Shown here one piece after another: positions 10,801 through 20,829 of a stretch of DNA of 54,266 bases. A program made the position numbers and the translations under genes. The notes beneath the pieces are model-generated. The model was not told the DNA's origin. It worked only from the letters and a program-made list of their open reading frames with translations, and did no database searches. This DNA comes from Chalciporus piperatus (Eukaryota > Basidiomycota > Agaricomycetes > Boletales > Boletaceae), in assembly GCA_038093975.1 (NCBI GenBank), contig JBBPTG010000166.1, positions 1-54,266 on the forward strand, in the 5' to 3' direction. The stretch's first letter is position 1, and each line of letters opens with the position of its first letter.

Positions 10801-11174
10801 CTTTTTCTTGATAATATCAACAATTTCATACAATTATCAGGGGGAGGTTTTTCCTGATGTACCTGATACGTTCCTGGTGCAAATGCGAGCGCAGGAAGGG
10901 AAGGAGTGGGGAAAGCTGGGGTTTGTGGGAGAGCAGGCGACACAGGGAACTGTGGAGCCCTTCGGGATATTGGGGTCGGTGACGGTGGTGTTGGTGACCT
11001 TGGGATGGTTACAGCTGAGGAAAATTCGTGGGAGAGGTGAAGGGTTTCTTCTTGTTCCTCTTGGGTGGTGATTGGTTCGTCGTAAAGATCAGAGGTGTCG
11101 TAGGGGTTAGAGGAATGTTCCTCTTCAGGTGAGCCCGAGTCAGAGGATTCGGGGTTCTGTGGATTAGCGGTCTC
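7887..11174 (-). pseudogene. Ty3 gag, interrupted by DNA element A
   Basis: The main segment (8798-7887, 303 aa from an internal Met) is a capsid-like helical domain ending in a CCHC zinc knuckle, CFRCRKAGHRSNAC (CX2CX4HX4C), preceded by DPNAMDVD. Upstream of element A (10860-11174) the same frame continues as a proline-rich N-terminal region ending AFAPGTYQV. If element A and one TA copy are removed, that region joins PPPPTFVNP without a frameshift, so the insertion is recent relative to frame decay. The true start codon is unclear because the frame is closed at about 11175. Confidence 0.75.
8828..10859 (+). mobile_element. Non-autonomous DNA transposon, copy A
   Basis: The element is 2,032 bp with terminal inverted repeats CATCAGGAAAAACCTC...GAGGTTTTTCCTGATG and a 2-bp target duplication TA (8826-8827 and 10860-10861). 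Order inside: AT-rich end; array of ~60-bp units containing GTGTACAAAAAAGCGTAG (about 9050-9540); a conserved box with GGTCACGTGACC (9596-9607); about five GCCGGC hairpins (9696-10300); AT-rich right end. No coding capacity is seen. It lies inside the gag frame of the truncated Ty3 element. Confidence 0.9.
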
Positions 11175-11271
11175 TCATGGGGGGCCCCAACGAGAGGTGT
11201 CGAGGCGAGGTCGTTGGGAAATGGTGGAGGTCTACAGCAAAGGTAGCCTTTCAAGGGTAAGTTAGACCTTT

Positions 11272-11742
11272 TGTTACGCTTGTACCAGGTAGGTAAAAGC
11301 GTAGACGCAAAAGCCTAGTCTAAGACAAGGGTTTCAAGGTAGCCTAACGATGGGATGTCCACGTTAAGGCCTAGCGTCCGTTCAAGAGTTGGACGGTGAC
11401 TCTCAGAGGGTTCAAGGGGAGCGAGGAGTAACAAGGTTAGATTGCGTAGGTCTAACTTAAGGTTACAAGAGGAACTTTGAGGGTTTATATAGATAAAGGA
11501 ACAGGTTAAGGGCAGGCATAGAAGGGACTGGAATGAGTAAGAATGAGCTATGACGAATAAGAATGAGTCATGCTCAGTAAGCGTACGAGTCAGCGATGAC
11601 AAAGCATAGAAGGTGAAAGAATATGAGGGAATGTTCGCTGACTAAGGTGAAGTAAGAAATAAGCGGCCTAGGCAGGACTCGAACCGGCGACTAGGACTTG
11701 GTACAAGGTTACAGGAAAGGAAACAATTGGACGATCGTAACA
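11272..11742 (-). repeat. 5' LTR of the truncated Ty3 element
   Basis: Bounded by TGTTACG and its exact complement CGTAACA (471 bp), like the TG...CA ends of the other LTRs in the window. On the minus strand it carries a TATATAAACC box (about 11481-11491), at a place comparable to the TATA box in the chromovirus LTRs. It also has one TGAGTCA site. The second LTR is missing, so the boundaries rest on the short inverted ends only. Confidence 0.6.
11668..11700 (-). ncRNA. Pol III B-box-like tRNA fragment
   Basis: On the minus strand, GGTTCGAGTCC (11685-11675) is a perfect Pol III B box / tRNA T-loop, flanked by a partial T stem and followed by CTGCCTAGGC. I could not fold a matching acceptor stem, D arm or anticodon arm upstream, so this is not called as a tRNA gene. 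It may be a decayed tRNA, a SINE head or chance inside the LTR. Confidence 0.3.
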
Positions 11743-11744
11743 AT

Positions 11745-12310
11745 TAGTTCCTGAGTACGATACCACCAAGTCCTGAGACACGAGTGCAGGACGATTGTCC
11801 CGACACACCGCTCCTTGAGTCCTAATGGAACTAATGAAAACGACTGACGACTGAGTACGAGGCCCAAGAAACGAGCGCAGGACCATTGTCCCGACACACC
11901 GCTCCTTGAGCCTTAGATCCCCCGAACCCTCAGAACCAAGCAAACGAGTGCCAGAACTAAGGAAACGAGCGCAGGACCAGTGCCCCGACACACCGCTCCC
12001 TGAGTACGAGGCCCAAGAAACGAGCGCAGGACCATTGTCCCGACACACCGCTCCTTGAGCCTTAGATCCCCCGAGCCCTCAGAATCAAGGAAACGAGTGC
12101 AGAGCCAGTGCCCCGACACACCGCTCCTGGTGTACAATCGCCTAAGTAGAAGTGTTAGTGTTAAATAGTAAGTTGAATCTAATACCTTCAGAACCAAGGA
12201 AGCGAGCGCAGGGCCAGTGCCCCGACACACCGCTTCCTGAGTATGATACCCAAACCAAGTCCCGAGAAATGAGTGCAGGACCAGTGTCCCGACACACCGC
12301 TCCTCGAGCC
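11745..12310. repeat. GC-rich minisatellite
   Basis: About seven imperfect copies of a block containing CGAGCGCAGGACCATTGTCC and CCCGACACACCGCTCC, separated by variable linkers such as TTGAGCCTTAGATCCCCCGA. Units are irregular in length, roughly 50-120 bp. It lies immediately outside the Ty3 LTR. No coding sense is apparent. Confidence 0.8.
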
Positions 12311-12770
12311 TTACAGGTAACTAAGTAGAAGTGTTAGTGTTAAAAAGTAGTATGTCGAATCTAATAAGCACACGGGTTAGCGGGCGTGTTAGTTGAGTAA
12401 ATGCGCACCTATTAAAGTAACTACACTTTTTTATTATGTAGGCTGCAGTCCCACATAACAAAAAAGTATAGCTACGAACTGAAAAGTGTGAAGTGTGTGA
12501 AGTGATTGAGTAGGTGGTATGGAGCTGGGACGAGTGCATTGAAAAAGCGTGAGAAATTATTTGAGTTGTCTTTGAAACTTAAAGGGTGACGGTTTGTTTG
12601 GTCTTATGTGTTAGCACGCATAGCAAGACAAATCACGTGACAACACACACTGTTCAATTTTTCAACGCCAGCCAACAAACTCAGAGCCGATCCATTTTCT
12701 TGACTGCTGTTCGCAGTACCATATCCACGATCCACTCTCAGCATTCCCTTCCCATATTACTCATCTCATC
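12311..12770. other. Intergenic; probable promoter of the 12771 gene
   Basis: AT-rich DNA between the minisatellite and the start codon at 12771. It contains scattered AAAAGTGTGAAGTGTG-type words resembling the transposon subrepeats, but no element boundary. No gene is seen. Confidence 0.4.
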
Positions 12771-13549
12771 ATGGCCAGAACTCTTCAGAAACCCAACAAG
12801 ACCACCGGTGGCTCAGCAACACGTGTCATGCTCGCACAGCCGGAGCTTGCACATCCGGTCGCCAAACGATTGAGGTTGGAGATGGAAGAAAGCGAGGTAA
12901 GTATTGAATGTCATTATTTTGCAGATATTAATTTGGGGCTTCTCACACAGTCAGAGCAACTGCCTGCACGCAAGCAGTTACGCTCGCAGGGGTTGGACAA
13001 GGCCAAGGACTCAACCTCGGACGTCCAGGTAAGTACATGTCCCCAGGGACTAATTTTGTTGCACTAACTCTACACTCTAGCATTGCTTGCTGTGTCAAGA
13101 TGGGGGCATGCTATTCGAGTGTGACGAGCCCGCCTGCCAGCGTGCCGTTTGCGATCGGTGTATCGTCATCCCCGAGGGAATGCTGGCGACCGTTCAGGCC
13201 CCCAACGTCATCCCCGAGGGAATGCTGGCGACCGTTCAGGCCCCCAACGTCACATTCAAATGTGTTTCGTGCCAGTGGTCGGCTTGCCGCAAAACTACTA
13301 CACCATACTTTGTGAGTATCGAATTTTTGTCACACCGTGGTCTCTAACACTATGTTACAGGGTTTTATGTTAAATGGGGCACCAGTCCTCCCCTCCTTCC
13401 TGAATGTCAAAGGGACATTCGAAGGTCCGGTTGGAGGATCCATCATATCCCCCCAAACACTCCTCCTCCACTTTCGGCTGACATCTATCAGACACATCGG
13501 CCACTTCACCATGGTCGAGCAGTTGCTCACCAAGTATCATATGTTGATA
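12771..13549 (+). pseudogene. PHD-like zinc-finger protein, N-terminal half
   Basis: Exons are 12771-12896, 12951-13028, 13081-13311 and 13361 onward, with clean GT...AG introns. The start MARTLQKPNK is followed by a basic segment. Exon 3 holds a cysteine-rich finger, HCLLCQDGG...FECDEPACQRAVCDRC...FKCVSCQWSAC, like the PHD/RING-type fingers of chromatin proteins. A 42-bp exact tandem duplication (13166-13207 and 13208-13249) inserts a second VIPEGMLATVQAPN inside the finger. Exon 4 encodes a domain opening GFMLNGAPVLPSFL and LLLHFRL. The frame then runs into the 3' end of the opposite-strand gene at about 13550 and ends at 13627. The expected C-terminal part lies inverted at 14833-15544. The family seems restricted to mushrooms; its function is unknown. 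Confidence 0.6.
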
Positions 13550-14531
13550 TCAGCACCACTTACCGTTGTCACCCAAGTAGTCTTCAAGGAGATCGGCTCC
13601 TTGCTTCACCCAAGACTTGGAATCATTTGATGAGATAGTGAATTGTTTTGGCCGCCCATGCCGAGCATCTGGTTCAAAACTGAACATTTGTGTGAGTAAG
13701 GAATCCAAAAGGCCATACAGGTTACTTACACTGCCGTCCTGATACCCTCCGTCGTTTCATAACCCACCAGGACCATGGCATGAACCCCCATGCTTCTCCG
13801 AATAGCATTCACAAATTCGATCGTGCGGTTCCTGAGATTTTTTTTCCGATAACTGCACGGTTAAACCCATCGTCAATCATCTTTGTCATGAGGTAATGTC
13901 CAATACCGAAAAAGAAAACACTTACACATGCGACTTCTCCTTGTTAGGTGCTCCCTCCAAATTCCATTTCACAGCGACTTGCTCAGCTTCATCCCGCTGA
14001 CTCTTGGGAAGATTGCTGAACCATTTGCGTACTGCTACGGTGCGATTACCAAAGGTTTTGTTATTTTTCTTGTCCCTTGAGTCGGCGTCGACCTTGGCTA
14101 CTTCTTCAGGGAATAGACGTTGAGCTGTCCGGAATGCGTCCCATGGGTTCCAGTAGTCTCCGGCATCTGTAGGCCTTGCTTGAGCCTCACGCTCCTCCGC
14201 GGTCAGCACGTCTGCAGCGGTCAGCAAGCCAGCAATGTCGGCTTCTTCCTGGAGCCTGTCATCCTCTTCCAAGTGAGGAAGGAATTCAGTCCGAATAGCC
14301 TGTCAGCCAGAGGGGTTAGGTTAGTTTGACAAGGCTGGAACTAAGTAAACTTACCTGACGAAGGGGCTTTGGAAGCTCCACTACTTGATCTTCAAGTAAC
14401 TCAGAGTCTGCGATCTCATCCCGACAATCCTTCAAAATTTTTTGGCGGGCCACTTTGTTCCCGCGAGCAACCCGGTACGACTCGCAGTACTTCTCAAGAG
14501 TTGAGTAGAAGACAATGGACCAGTTGGACAT
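13550..14531 (-). CDS. HMG-box-like lineage-restricted protein
   Basis: Four exons: 14531-14355, 14299-13926, 13852-13730 and 13679-13550. All junctions keep frame, and the protein ends WVKQGADLLEDYLGDNGKWC then stop. Start chosen at MSNWSIVFYSTLEKY. A segment NRTVAVRKWFSNLPKS...EAEQVAVKWNLEGAP has the spacing of aromatic and basic residues seen in HMG-box-like DNA-binding folds, followed by YRKKNLRNRTIEF and SMGVHAMVLVGYE. From memory this arrangement belongs to a large uncharacterised family of Agaricomycetes. It appears intact although it sits between the two halves of another gene. A nuclear role is inferred only. Confidence 0.6.
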
Positions 14532-14832
14532 GATGAAGAATGCGTAGTACTTAGCTGGATACGCTGATGGTTTGAGGCAAAGGGTAAAAAGCGTGAGAAT
14601 CGGCAAACGGCGGACCCAGATCTGTGAATCGTCATTACATCAGATGGTGGTTGATCTAATCTAGTGCCAAATCCGGCCCAGTCAGTTTTGTGAATTGATT
14701 ACCCAGTCAACTTAGTATAGTTGAATGAATCAAATCAACAACCCGGCCCACTCAGTTTTGCGAATCGGTTATGCAGTCAACAGTGAACTTCAGTGATTAT
14801 CAACTATGTATCATACAGGCAGGCGAAGGTAA

Positions 14833-15544
14833 CTACGACGAAACCGATTTCATCCAGCCAGATAGACTCTCCGACTGCCCAGCCACTACAAAGAATGTAC
14901 TGTTCTCTGGCCGAACAATTTTGAATGAATGTGGCTCCTGCACCTTCTTACCGTCGACCCAACCACACCGCGTATTCTTGCATTCAAACAGATAACCGCC
15001 CAGCTCCATGCTTCAGCTTGAGGTCCAAGCGTTCATGCTACCGCATTGGCCGCATTGTAGGGGAATCAGTTGTTCCCAAGGCCGGATATCCCGGTGGGCC
15101 CACGTATATTTGGTGACGGTGTCGGCGAGATGGACGACAGCGGTGTGCTTGCCTAACGCTGGTGACTGCTTCAAGCAGTGTTCGAGGGCTGACTGGAAGG
15201 GGAACCCGTTGACGACCACCAACTTCGTCAGGTTCATCAGTAACTCCGCGGTGATGATCGCTGACAGGTGTAAAGCATCGAAGGCCACCACGTGACCCAC
15301 TTCCAAGCTATCGAACAGATTGTTAGCTGGAACATTCCATTGAACTAAATGTACTTACCTCTTGAGACCGTCTTTCAAGTCACACAACGAGTCTTCTTCC
15401 CTTACGATCGCGCCACAGGCAGCCATATAGAGCAATGCCCCTTGGAGCACAGTCTTGAAGGGTGCCAGGACAAGATCAAGCCACTGAAACGAGTATCAGG
15501 GAATGTTCTAACAGCAACACCGAAGCTACGTACCTCTTTCACTG
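14833..15544 (-). pseudogene. C-terminal part of the PHD-like gene, inverted
   Basis: Two exons, 15483-15359 and 15307-14833, plus a stub of an upstream exon (about 15534-15544) cut by transposon D. The protein has AFDALHLSAIITAEL, ALGKHTAVVHLADTV, TKYTWAHRDIRPWEQ and a zinc-ribbon pattern QCGQCGSMNAW...FECKNTRCGW, and ends SGWMKSVSS then stop. From memory these motifs form the C-terminal half of the same mushroom family whose N-terminal half is at 12771-13549. The two halves are on opposite strands and the middle of the protein is missing, which points to an inversion with a deletion, or to pieces of two copies. Confidence 0.55.
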
Positions 15545-16569
15545 CATCAGGAAAAATCCCCTATGCCATTTGACACCATATGTAGATATATGTAGATATT
15601 TGATGATATAATTTACTATAGGTGCTACATGGCTCCTATGGCACAAAGGCAAAAGTCCCCCTTTATATATCATCATATATCATCATATAGCACCATATAG
15701 CACATATAACAAGCCTTTAAGCAGCCTATTTTACCATAGCAATATATCGCTATATGTGCACAAATAGTGTTACATGGAAAAGTCAAAATTGTTTCAGGGA
15801 CTTTTCCTTTTGTTGCTATTTTTCACTCTTTGTAGTCTTATGTCGCCCAAGTCACAATAGTAAATAGAAAAAACAATCACTGTATTCCATAAACACAATA
15901 CAGAGAGCTGGTGCAAATCTAACTAGCTAAAGCAGGCTTGGCCTTGGCTTCTAGATTAGCAAAATCGAAGGAATCAGAAAACGTGGAAGCAGCCACAGCC
16001 TGAACACTTGAAAAAACATATGTCAGAAATGTGAACATAGAATGCACTAAAACATACCCAGAATCCTCTTGAATGCTTGTCTGAATCATCTTCAGGTATG
16101 TGGGCGACTTTTCCTCAAAGACCTTGAGCATTTTGACATAGTCCTGGTATCTGTTCAAAAAAATGTTAAGAAGCAGCGGCCTTAGGGATGAAAAGTACTC
16201 ACTTGGATCTGAAGAGGGAGTCATTGAACTCCAAGCTAGTTCCTGTTCCCAAGCTGGTGAGAACACAGTTGACCTGCAGGAATGTCAGTGAGTGAATGTT
16301 TACAGAGAATAAACCTACTGCGGTGGCTACCAGGGCCAGTTGACCTATGAGAGCGTCAAGGAATTGGTCTAGCAAGTACTCTTATCAGACTTTGTACTAG
16401 ATATTTTTATCAATACTATATCATATGTAATATTTGGGGATATCAAATGGCACATAAGGTGCCAAAGTATACCCTATAGCACAAATGGCCCCCTTATAGC
16501 ACAAAAAGCCCCCTTGTGCACCATAGCAGCACAAATGACCTGTTATGGCATAGGGGGTTTTTCCTGATG
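15545..16569 (-). mobile_element. DNA transposon D with captured gene fragment
   Basis: The element is 1,025 bp. The ends CATCAGGAAAAATCCCCTA and (complement) CATCAGGAAAAACCCCCTA form inverted repeats that extend to TATGCCAT. Inside the ends are repeats of GCACAAAxxGCCCCC type and ATATGATGATAT-like words, different from copies A-C. The two flanking dinucleotides differ (TG at 15543-15544, TA at 16570-16571), so the flanks were probably rearranged after insertion. The interior carries part of an intron-containing gene. Confidence 0.75.
15922..16380 (-). pseudogene. Captured host gene fragment inside transposon D
   Basis: Minus-strand pieces join across three GT...AG introns to give LDQFLDALIGQLALVATA, then VNCVLTSLGTGTSLEFNDSL, then YQDYVKMLKVFEEKS, then VAASTFSDSFDFANLEAKAK and a stop. 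Introns carry good donors (GTAGGT, GTGAGT, GTATGT) and pyrimidine-rich acceptors, so this was a spliced gene rather than transposon coding sequence. The family is not recognised. There is no start codon within the element, so it looks like a 3' gene fragment picked up by the transposon. Confidence 0.5.
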
Positions 16570-16574
16570 TACTG

Positions 16575-18163
16575 ACACTAACTACATGCCGCAGATGAGG
16601 AGGAGGACAATGAGCCATCTGACTCAAGCAAAGAGGAGGATATCCCCGAGGTAGAGGTGGATGCCTGTGGGGATCCCATCCTTCCTAGAGCGAATATCGT
16701 CCAGCTCAAGGCACGCCAAGATCTCGTAAGGGATGTCTTCACCAAAGCATACAATAAGTGTTCTTGTTATTTCAATGGTAATCTAGTACTAATGATAACT
16801 AGTGAAAATCACTAAGCGAAAGAAGGTCCACGTTCCTTGGAAAGAGTTGTCCAAGGACGCATCTGAATATTTAGACACTGACACCATCCCCGAAGGGTTC
16901 CACGTCACGGACCCATCCAAGTTCACGAAGATGCAAATCAGGAACCTATGGGATCACTGGAGTGCAAGGGCCAAGGACGGCCTCCCAGTTCTTCTTTTTA
17001 CCAAGGCCAAGAAGGCGGATTTGGGATTGACCACCGGATCCAGATTACCCGAAGTGCTTGGAAAGTCCAGCAAGAGAAAGCCGTACATCAATTCCGAGGA
17101 GAGCGGCGACGAGCTAAATGTGCTGGCAGGTAAGGCTCAGGCTGACTCTGAGAAGGGTGAGGCAGCATCTGTGTCCCCTGTCCGGTCACCGCCGTCAAAG
17201 CGGCCTCGCCTTTCAGGACAGCCAGCTGTGCCTGAAGAAGGAAGTCCAGCGGCCAACGAAGGTGACAGAGCGAACTTCCTGGCTGGGCTCTCTCAGGAGT
17301 CTGGATACAAGAGTTTGGTTGACGCTTTGAATGCGCTACCGATATTTGTAAGTCCTTCGTTGTGGTTGGGTTTGGGCACAGCTTGCTGACTATATACACT
17401 ATGTAAGTCTTCCTCACACTCATCCTCGTCTGCCCCAACGTCCAAGGGCAATTTGCCCAAATGGGTATCTTGGCGCTGGGGCAATAAGTATCTTCCACTC
17501 GAAATTCACTCCAAACGGGATGAGTTCCGTGCTGCCTTAGCTGTGGTGCGAAGGTACAGCTTCACAGATCGGAACAAAGGTACTGTGGTAGTTCTCGGCC
17601 TTGGGCTGCTCCTGCGCGAATGTTGGAGGGCAGTCGAGGTTGAAGACGATGACGAGAGTGCCCCCGAGTTCCTTCGGTCTTCAGTGCTGGGTAAAGAGAG
17701 GGCGGAAGAGGTGGTGGGGGCCATGAAGGAGGCTGTGGGCCGATTGGAAAGCGAAATGGCCCAAGGGAACTTTGGGGATGGAGGAGACAAGAGCGGGAAT
17801 AACAAAGAGGTGGAGAGGGAGAATGTGAGGAAGGAGAAAGAGAAGGCCAAGGAGGCAAAGGCAGCGAGGCTTGAGGAGGAGGAAATGAGGAAGAGGATGG
17901 AGGAGAGCCGTAAGGCCAAGGAGGCAGAGGCAGCAAGGCTCGAGGCAGAGGAAATGGGAGAGAGGGCAGAGGTGGAAACAAGGAAGAGAAAGGAAGTGGA
18001 AGAAAAGGGGAAAGCAGAACCCTCAGCAAAGAAAACCAAAAAAGGCAGTCCCCCACCCGCCGCTGGTCCTTCCTCAAATACTCGCACTCGCAAGAGCCCG
18101 GTCAGGAGGTCCAGTCGGACTCAGCAACCAAGCAAAAAGAAGCGAGGTTCAGACTATGCATGA
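16575..18163 (+). CDS. Coiled-coil nuclear-type protein, 5' end uncertain
   Basis: Coding begins after a CCGCAG acceptor near 16592 with an acidic stretch (DEEEDNEPSDSSKEED), then ANIVQLKARQDLVRDVF. The 16802-17340 exon encodes VHVPWKELSKDASEYL, GFHVTDPSKFTKMQIRNLW and a basic linker. After an intron (17349 to about 17450) the last exon encodes WGNKYLPLEIHSKRDEF, then a ~100-residue Glu/Lys/Arg/Ala-rich coiled coil, then a basic tail RKSPVRRSSRTQQPSKKKRG resembling a nuclear localisation signal. The intron near 16760-16800 is unresolved. The start exon is not seen; it may have been separated by the rearrangement at transposon D. The family is not recognised, but it resembles uncharacterised mushroom proteins found in many copies. 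Confidence 0.5.
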
Positions 18164-18330
18164 GACTTCTCTTGATTACTTTGTGTGATGATTTTATCAA
18201 GTATACTTTGTAGTGTAAGCTTGTGAAAAGCAGTTCAGAATGAGACTCATCCTCTCCATGGCTTGCCTCTTCTCGTCCTCTGAAACTATAGTAAACTCCA
18301 TTAATGTCAGGAATAAAGAAGTCGGGGGAC

Positions 18331-18602
18331 TGGTACGGGCCGAGTATGCTGTATAGGGGACAACAGGCCGGTACCAGAGTCACGGTCAGACATAACTCGA
18401 GGAACTGGTACCGGCCAAGCATGCTGTATAGGGGACAGCAGGCCGGTACCAGAGTCACGGTCAGAAATACATCGAGAAACTGGTACCGGCCGAGTATGCC
18501 CTATAGGGGACAACAGGCCGGTACCAGAGTCACGGTCAGAAATACATCGAGAACCTGGTACCGGCCGAGTATGCCCTATAGGGGACAACAGGCCGGTACC
18601 AG
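18331..18602. repeat. 75-bp palindromic satellite (left part)
   Basis: About 3.6 copies of an exact 75-bp period (marker TGGTA at 18331, 18406, 18481, 18556). Each unit contains CTGGTACCGGCC, 24 bases, then GGCCGGTACCAG, a perfect 12-bp inverted repeat. Transposon B interrupts the array at 18603; more units follow at 20567-20660. Confidence 0.9.
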
Positions 18603-20566
18603 CATCAGGAAAAACCTCTCCCTGAAAATTCTCATAATTTTCAGAAAAAGTACATATTTATCAACAATTTCATGGAATTTCTTATATTCTTCAGATTTGT
18701 TGATATTTGTGATAAATACTTGACCCTCTCATCATGTGTATTAGATGATATTTCTTATATTTCACAATAATCATGGTAATTAGTGACATTTTATGATAAT
18801 TCATAGAAAAGTGTTTAAAAAAGAAGTGTAGTCAAAAGTGTACTAGTAGGAAAGTGTATTAGCATTGAGTGTAGCAAAAGTGTACAAAAAAGCGTAGTAA
18901 CAGTGTAGTCCAAAGTGTGGGAAAATGTGTAGTGATTGAGTGTAGCAAAAGTGTACAAAAAAGCGTAGTAAATGTAGTCAAAAGTGTAGCAAACTGTAAC
19001 TAGGTTAAGTGTATCTAAAGTGTACAAAAAAGCGTAGTAAAAGTGTAGTTAAAAGTGTGGCAGTGTAACTAGGATTGAGTGTAGCTAAAGTGTACAAAAA
19101 AGCGTAGTAAAAGTGTAGTCCAGAGTGTGGGGAAAGTGTAGTATAAATGAGTGTAGCTAAAGTGTACAAAAAAGCGTACTAAAACTGTACTCAAAGTGTA
19201 GTAAAGTGTGTACTGATTGAGTGGAGTAGAATGTACCAAAAAAAGCGTACTAAAACTGTAGTTAAAAGTATAGGAAAGTGTAGGATAAATGAATGTAGCT
19301 AAGGTGTACAAAAAAGTGTAGATAAGGGTAGCCTAATTTTCCTAATGCTTGGACTTGACAAAAATCCGCGCGCGAGCAGGTCACGTGACCGCGTTGAATT
19401 TGCCGTGTCAGCATTTTCAATCTCTCACTACTTCCCTACTTACTTCCCAACAACCCACCTCAACACACTACGAAAACACAGCCGGCGAGGGCTCAACAGC
19501 CCCACCGGCTGTCAAAGGTGAGTTTTCACTCACCCCCACCACATCCACTCACCCTCGTAATAGGTGTTTCCCCATCACCACCTCCCACCTCACCCTCGAA
19601 CTCGAACAACATGGCCGGCGAGGGCTCAACAGCCCCGCCGGCAGCACAGTGTGTTTGTCCTCACCCACCACCACCATCTCTCACCTCGTACAGAGCCGCT
19701 CGGGCTGTCTCCCCCCACCACCTCACTCCGAGTCCCTCAAACTCGATCGTAAAAAAACGGCCGGCGTGGGCGGCTCAGCAGCCCCGCCGGCATCACAAGG
19801 TTCGTGTTTCCTCACCCATCACCTCATCCACTCACTTCAACGACAGCCGCTCGGGTCGTCTCCCCCCCACCACCTCCCACCTTCAACCTCGACACCAACA
19901 CATGGCCGGCGTGGGCTCAACAGCCCCGCCGGCATCACGAGGTATGTTTCTCCTCACCCACCACCACCATCTCTCACCTCGCACACAGCCGCTCGGGGCT
20001 GGATGCCCCACCTCCATTTCCCACCTCAACCTCGACTCGTACAACATGGCTGGCGTGGGCTCAATGGCCCCATGGCCATCGTGAGATAAGTTTTTCCTCA
20101 CTCACCAACCCAACTGCTCGACTCACTCTCGCTCGTGTATGCCACCACCTCCAGCTCACTCATGTATGATCCTGATCCTCCCTCATCTCACCATCATCAT
20201 CATCACCATTATAGCCCATCATTATTGTAGTGATAGATTAGTACATGAGATGTAGTAGATAAAGCTGCTACTGGCAATATATTTGATTTATCTATCTCTA
20301 TCCTTGACTTGTGTGAAGTGAAACTGAAAGAAGAGTAGTGAATGGCTGCAGAATTCATAATTAGCTGGCAATATCCATATATTTTTTTAATAATTGGCTG
20401 GTAATATGCATTATTCTCAAGAATTCTTGAAATGATTTGGGGGGGCCAGGATATCAACATAAAATGCAAGAAATGTTGTATTTCTACAAAATATCAGATT
20501 TTTGTTGCTGTTTCTTGATAATATCAACAATTTCATACAATTATCAGGGGGAGGTTTTTCCTGATG
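18603..20566 (+). mobile_element. Non-autonomous DNA transposon, copy B
   Basis: 1,964 bp, nearly the same design and sequence as copy A: CATCAGGAAAAACC inverted termini, GTGTACAAAAAAGCGTAG array, GGTCACGTGACC box at 19379-19390, and five GCCGGC hairpins. The flanking dinucleotides are AG on both sides (18601-18602 and 20567-20568), compatible with a 2-bp target duplication. It sits in the 75-bp satellite. No coding capacity is seen. Confidence 0.9.
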
Positions 20567-20660
20567 AGAGATGCCCTATAGGGGTCAGCAGGCCGGTACC
20601 AGAGTCACGGTCAGACATAACTCGAGAAACTGGTACCGGCCGAGCATGCTTATTCTCAAA
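20567..20660. repeat. 75-bp satellite (right part)
   Basis: One and a bit diverged units of the 18331-18602 satellite, including GGCCGGTACCAG and CTGGTACCGGCC, directly to the right of transposon B. The register on the two sides of B is not continuous, so part of the array was lost or rearranged. Shorter CCGGCC-rich remnants run on to ~20740. Confidence 0.8.
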
Positions 20661-20829
20661 GGGTACCACTTCTACGGTGCCGGCCGTACCACTCCTATGT
20701 AGGACCGGCCGAGCGTCGGATGGACCCAGTTCCACGACCATTTGTACACTTCGGCTATACCAGTTGTGCGACCCTTTTTGACTGAAGGGTCTGGGTACAA
20801 AACCCCCATGTAGTTCCACCTGTCAAAGC

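Larger units (their letters stand above)
7490..11742 (-). mobile_element. Truncated Ty3/gypsy element (5' LTR, gag, protease)
   Basis: Read on the minus strand: LTR (11742-11272), gag (about 11174-7887, split by DNA element A), then the start of pol with a retropepsin (7886-7495). Reverse transcriptase, RNase H, integrase and the 3' LTR are absent. The gag terminal zinc knuckle and the PNAMDVD motif upstream of it also occur in the complete chromovirus at 22104-31278, so the two belong to the same broad class. Their LTRs differ, so they are different families. Confidence 0.8.

Noticed and set aside
11660..11740. tRNA gene
   Set aside because: Only the T-loop/B box is convincing. No acceptor, D or anticodon arms can be paired around it.
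17506..18093. 195- and 171-aa minus-strand ORFs rich in Ser, Pro and Leu
   Set aside because: They are antisense shadows of the Glu/Lys/Arg-rich coiled coil on the plus strand.
18304..18723. 139- and 93-aa ORFs on both strands
   Set aside because: They are created by the 75-bp satellite and the start of transposon B.
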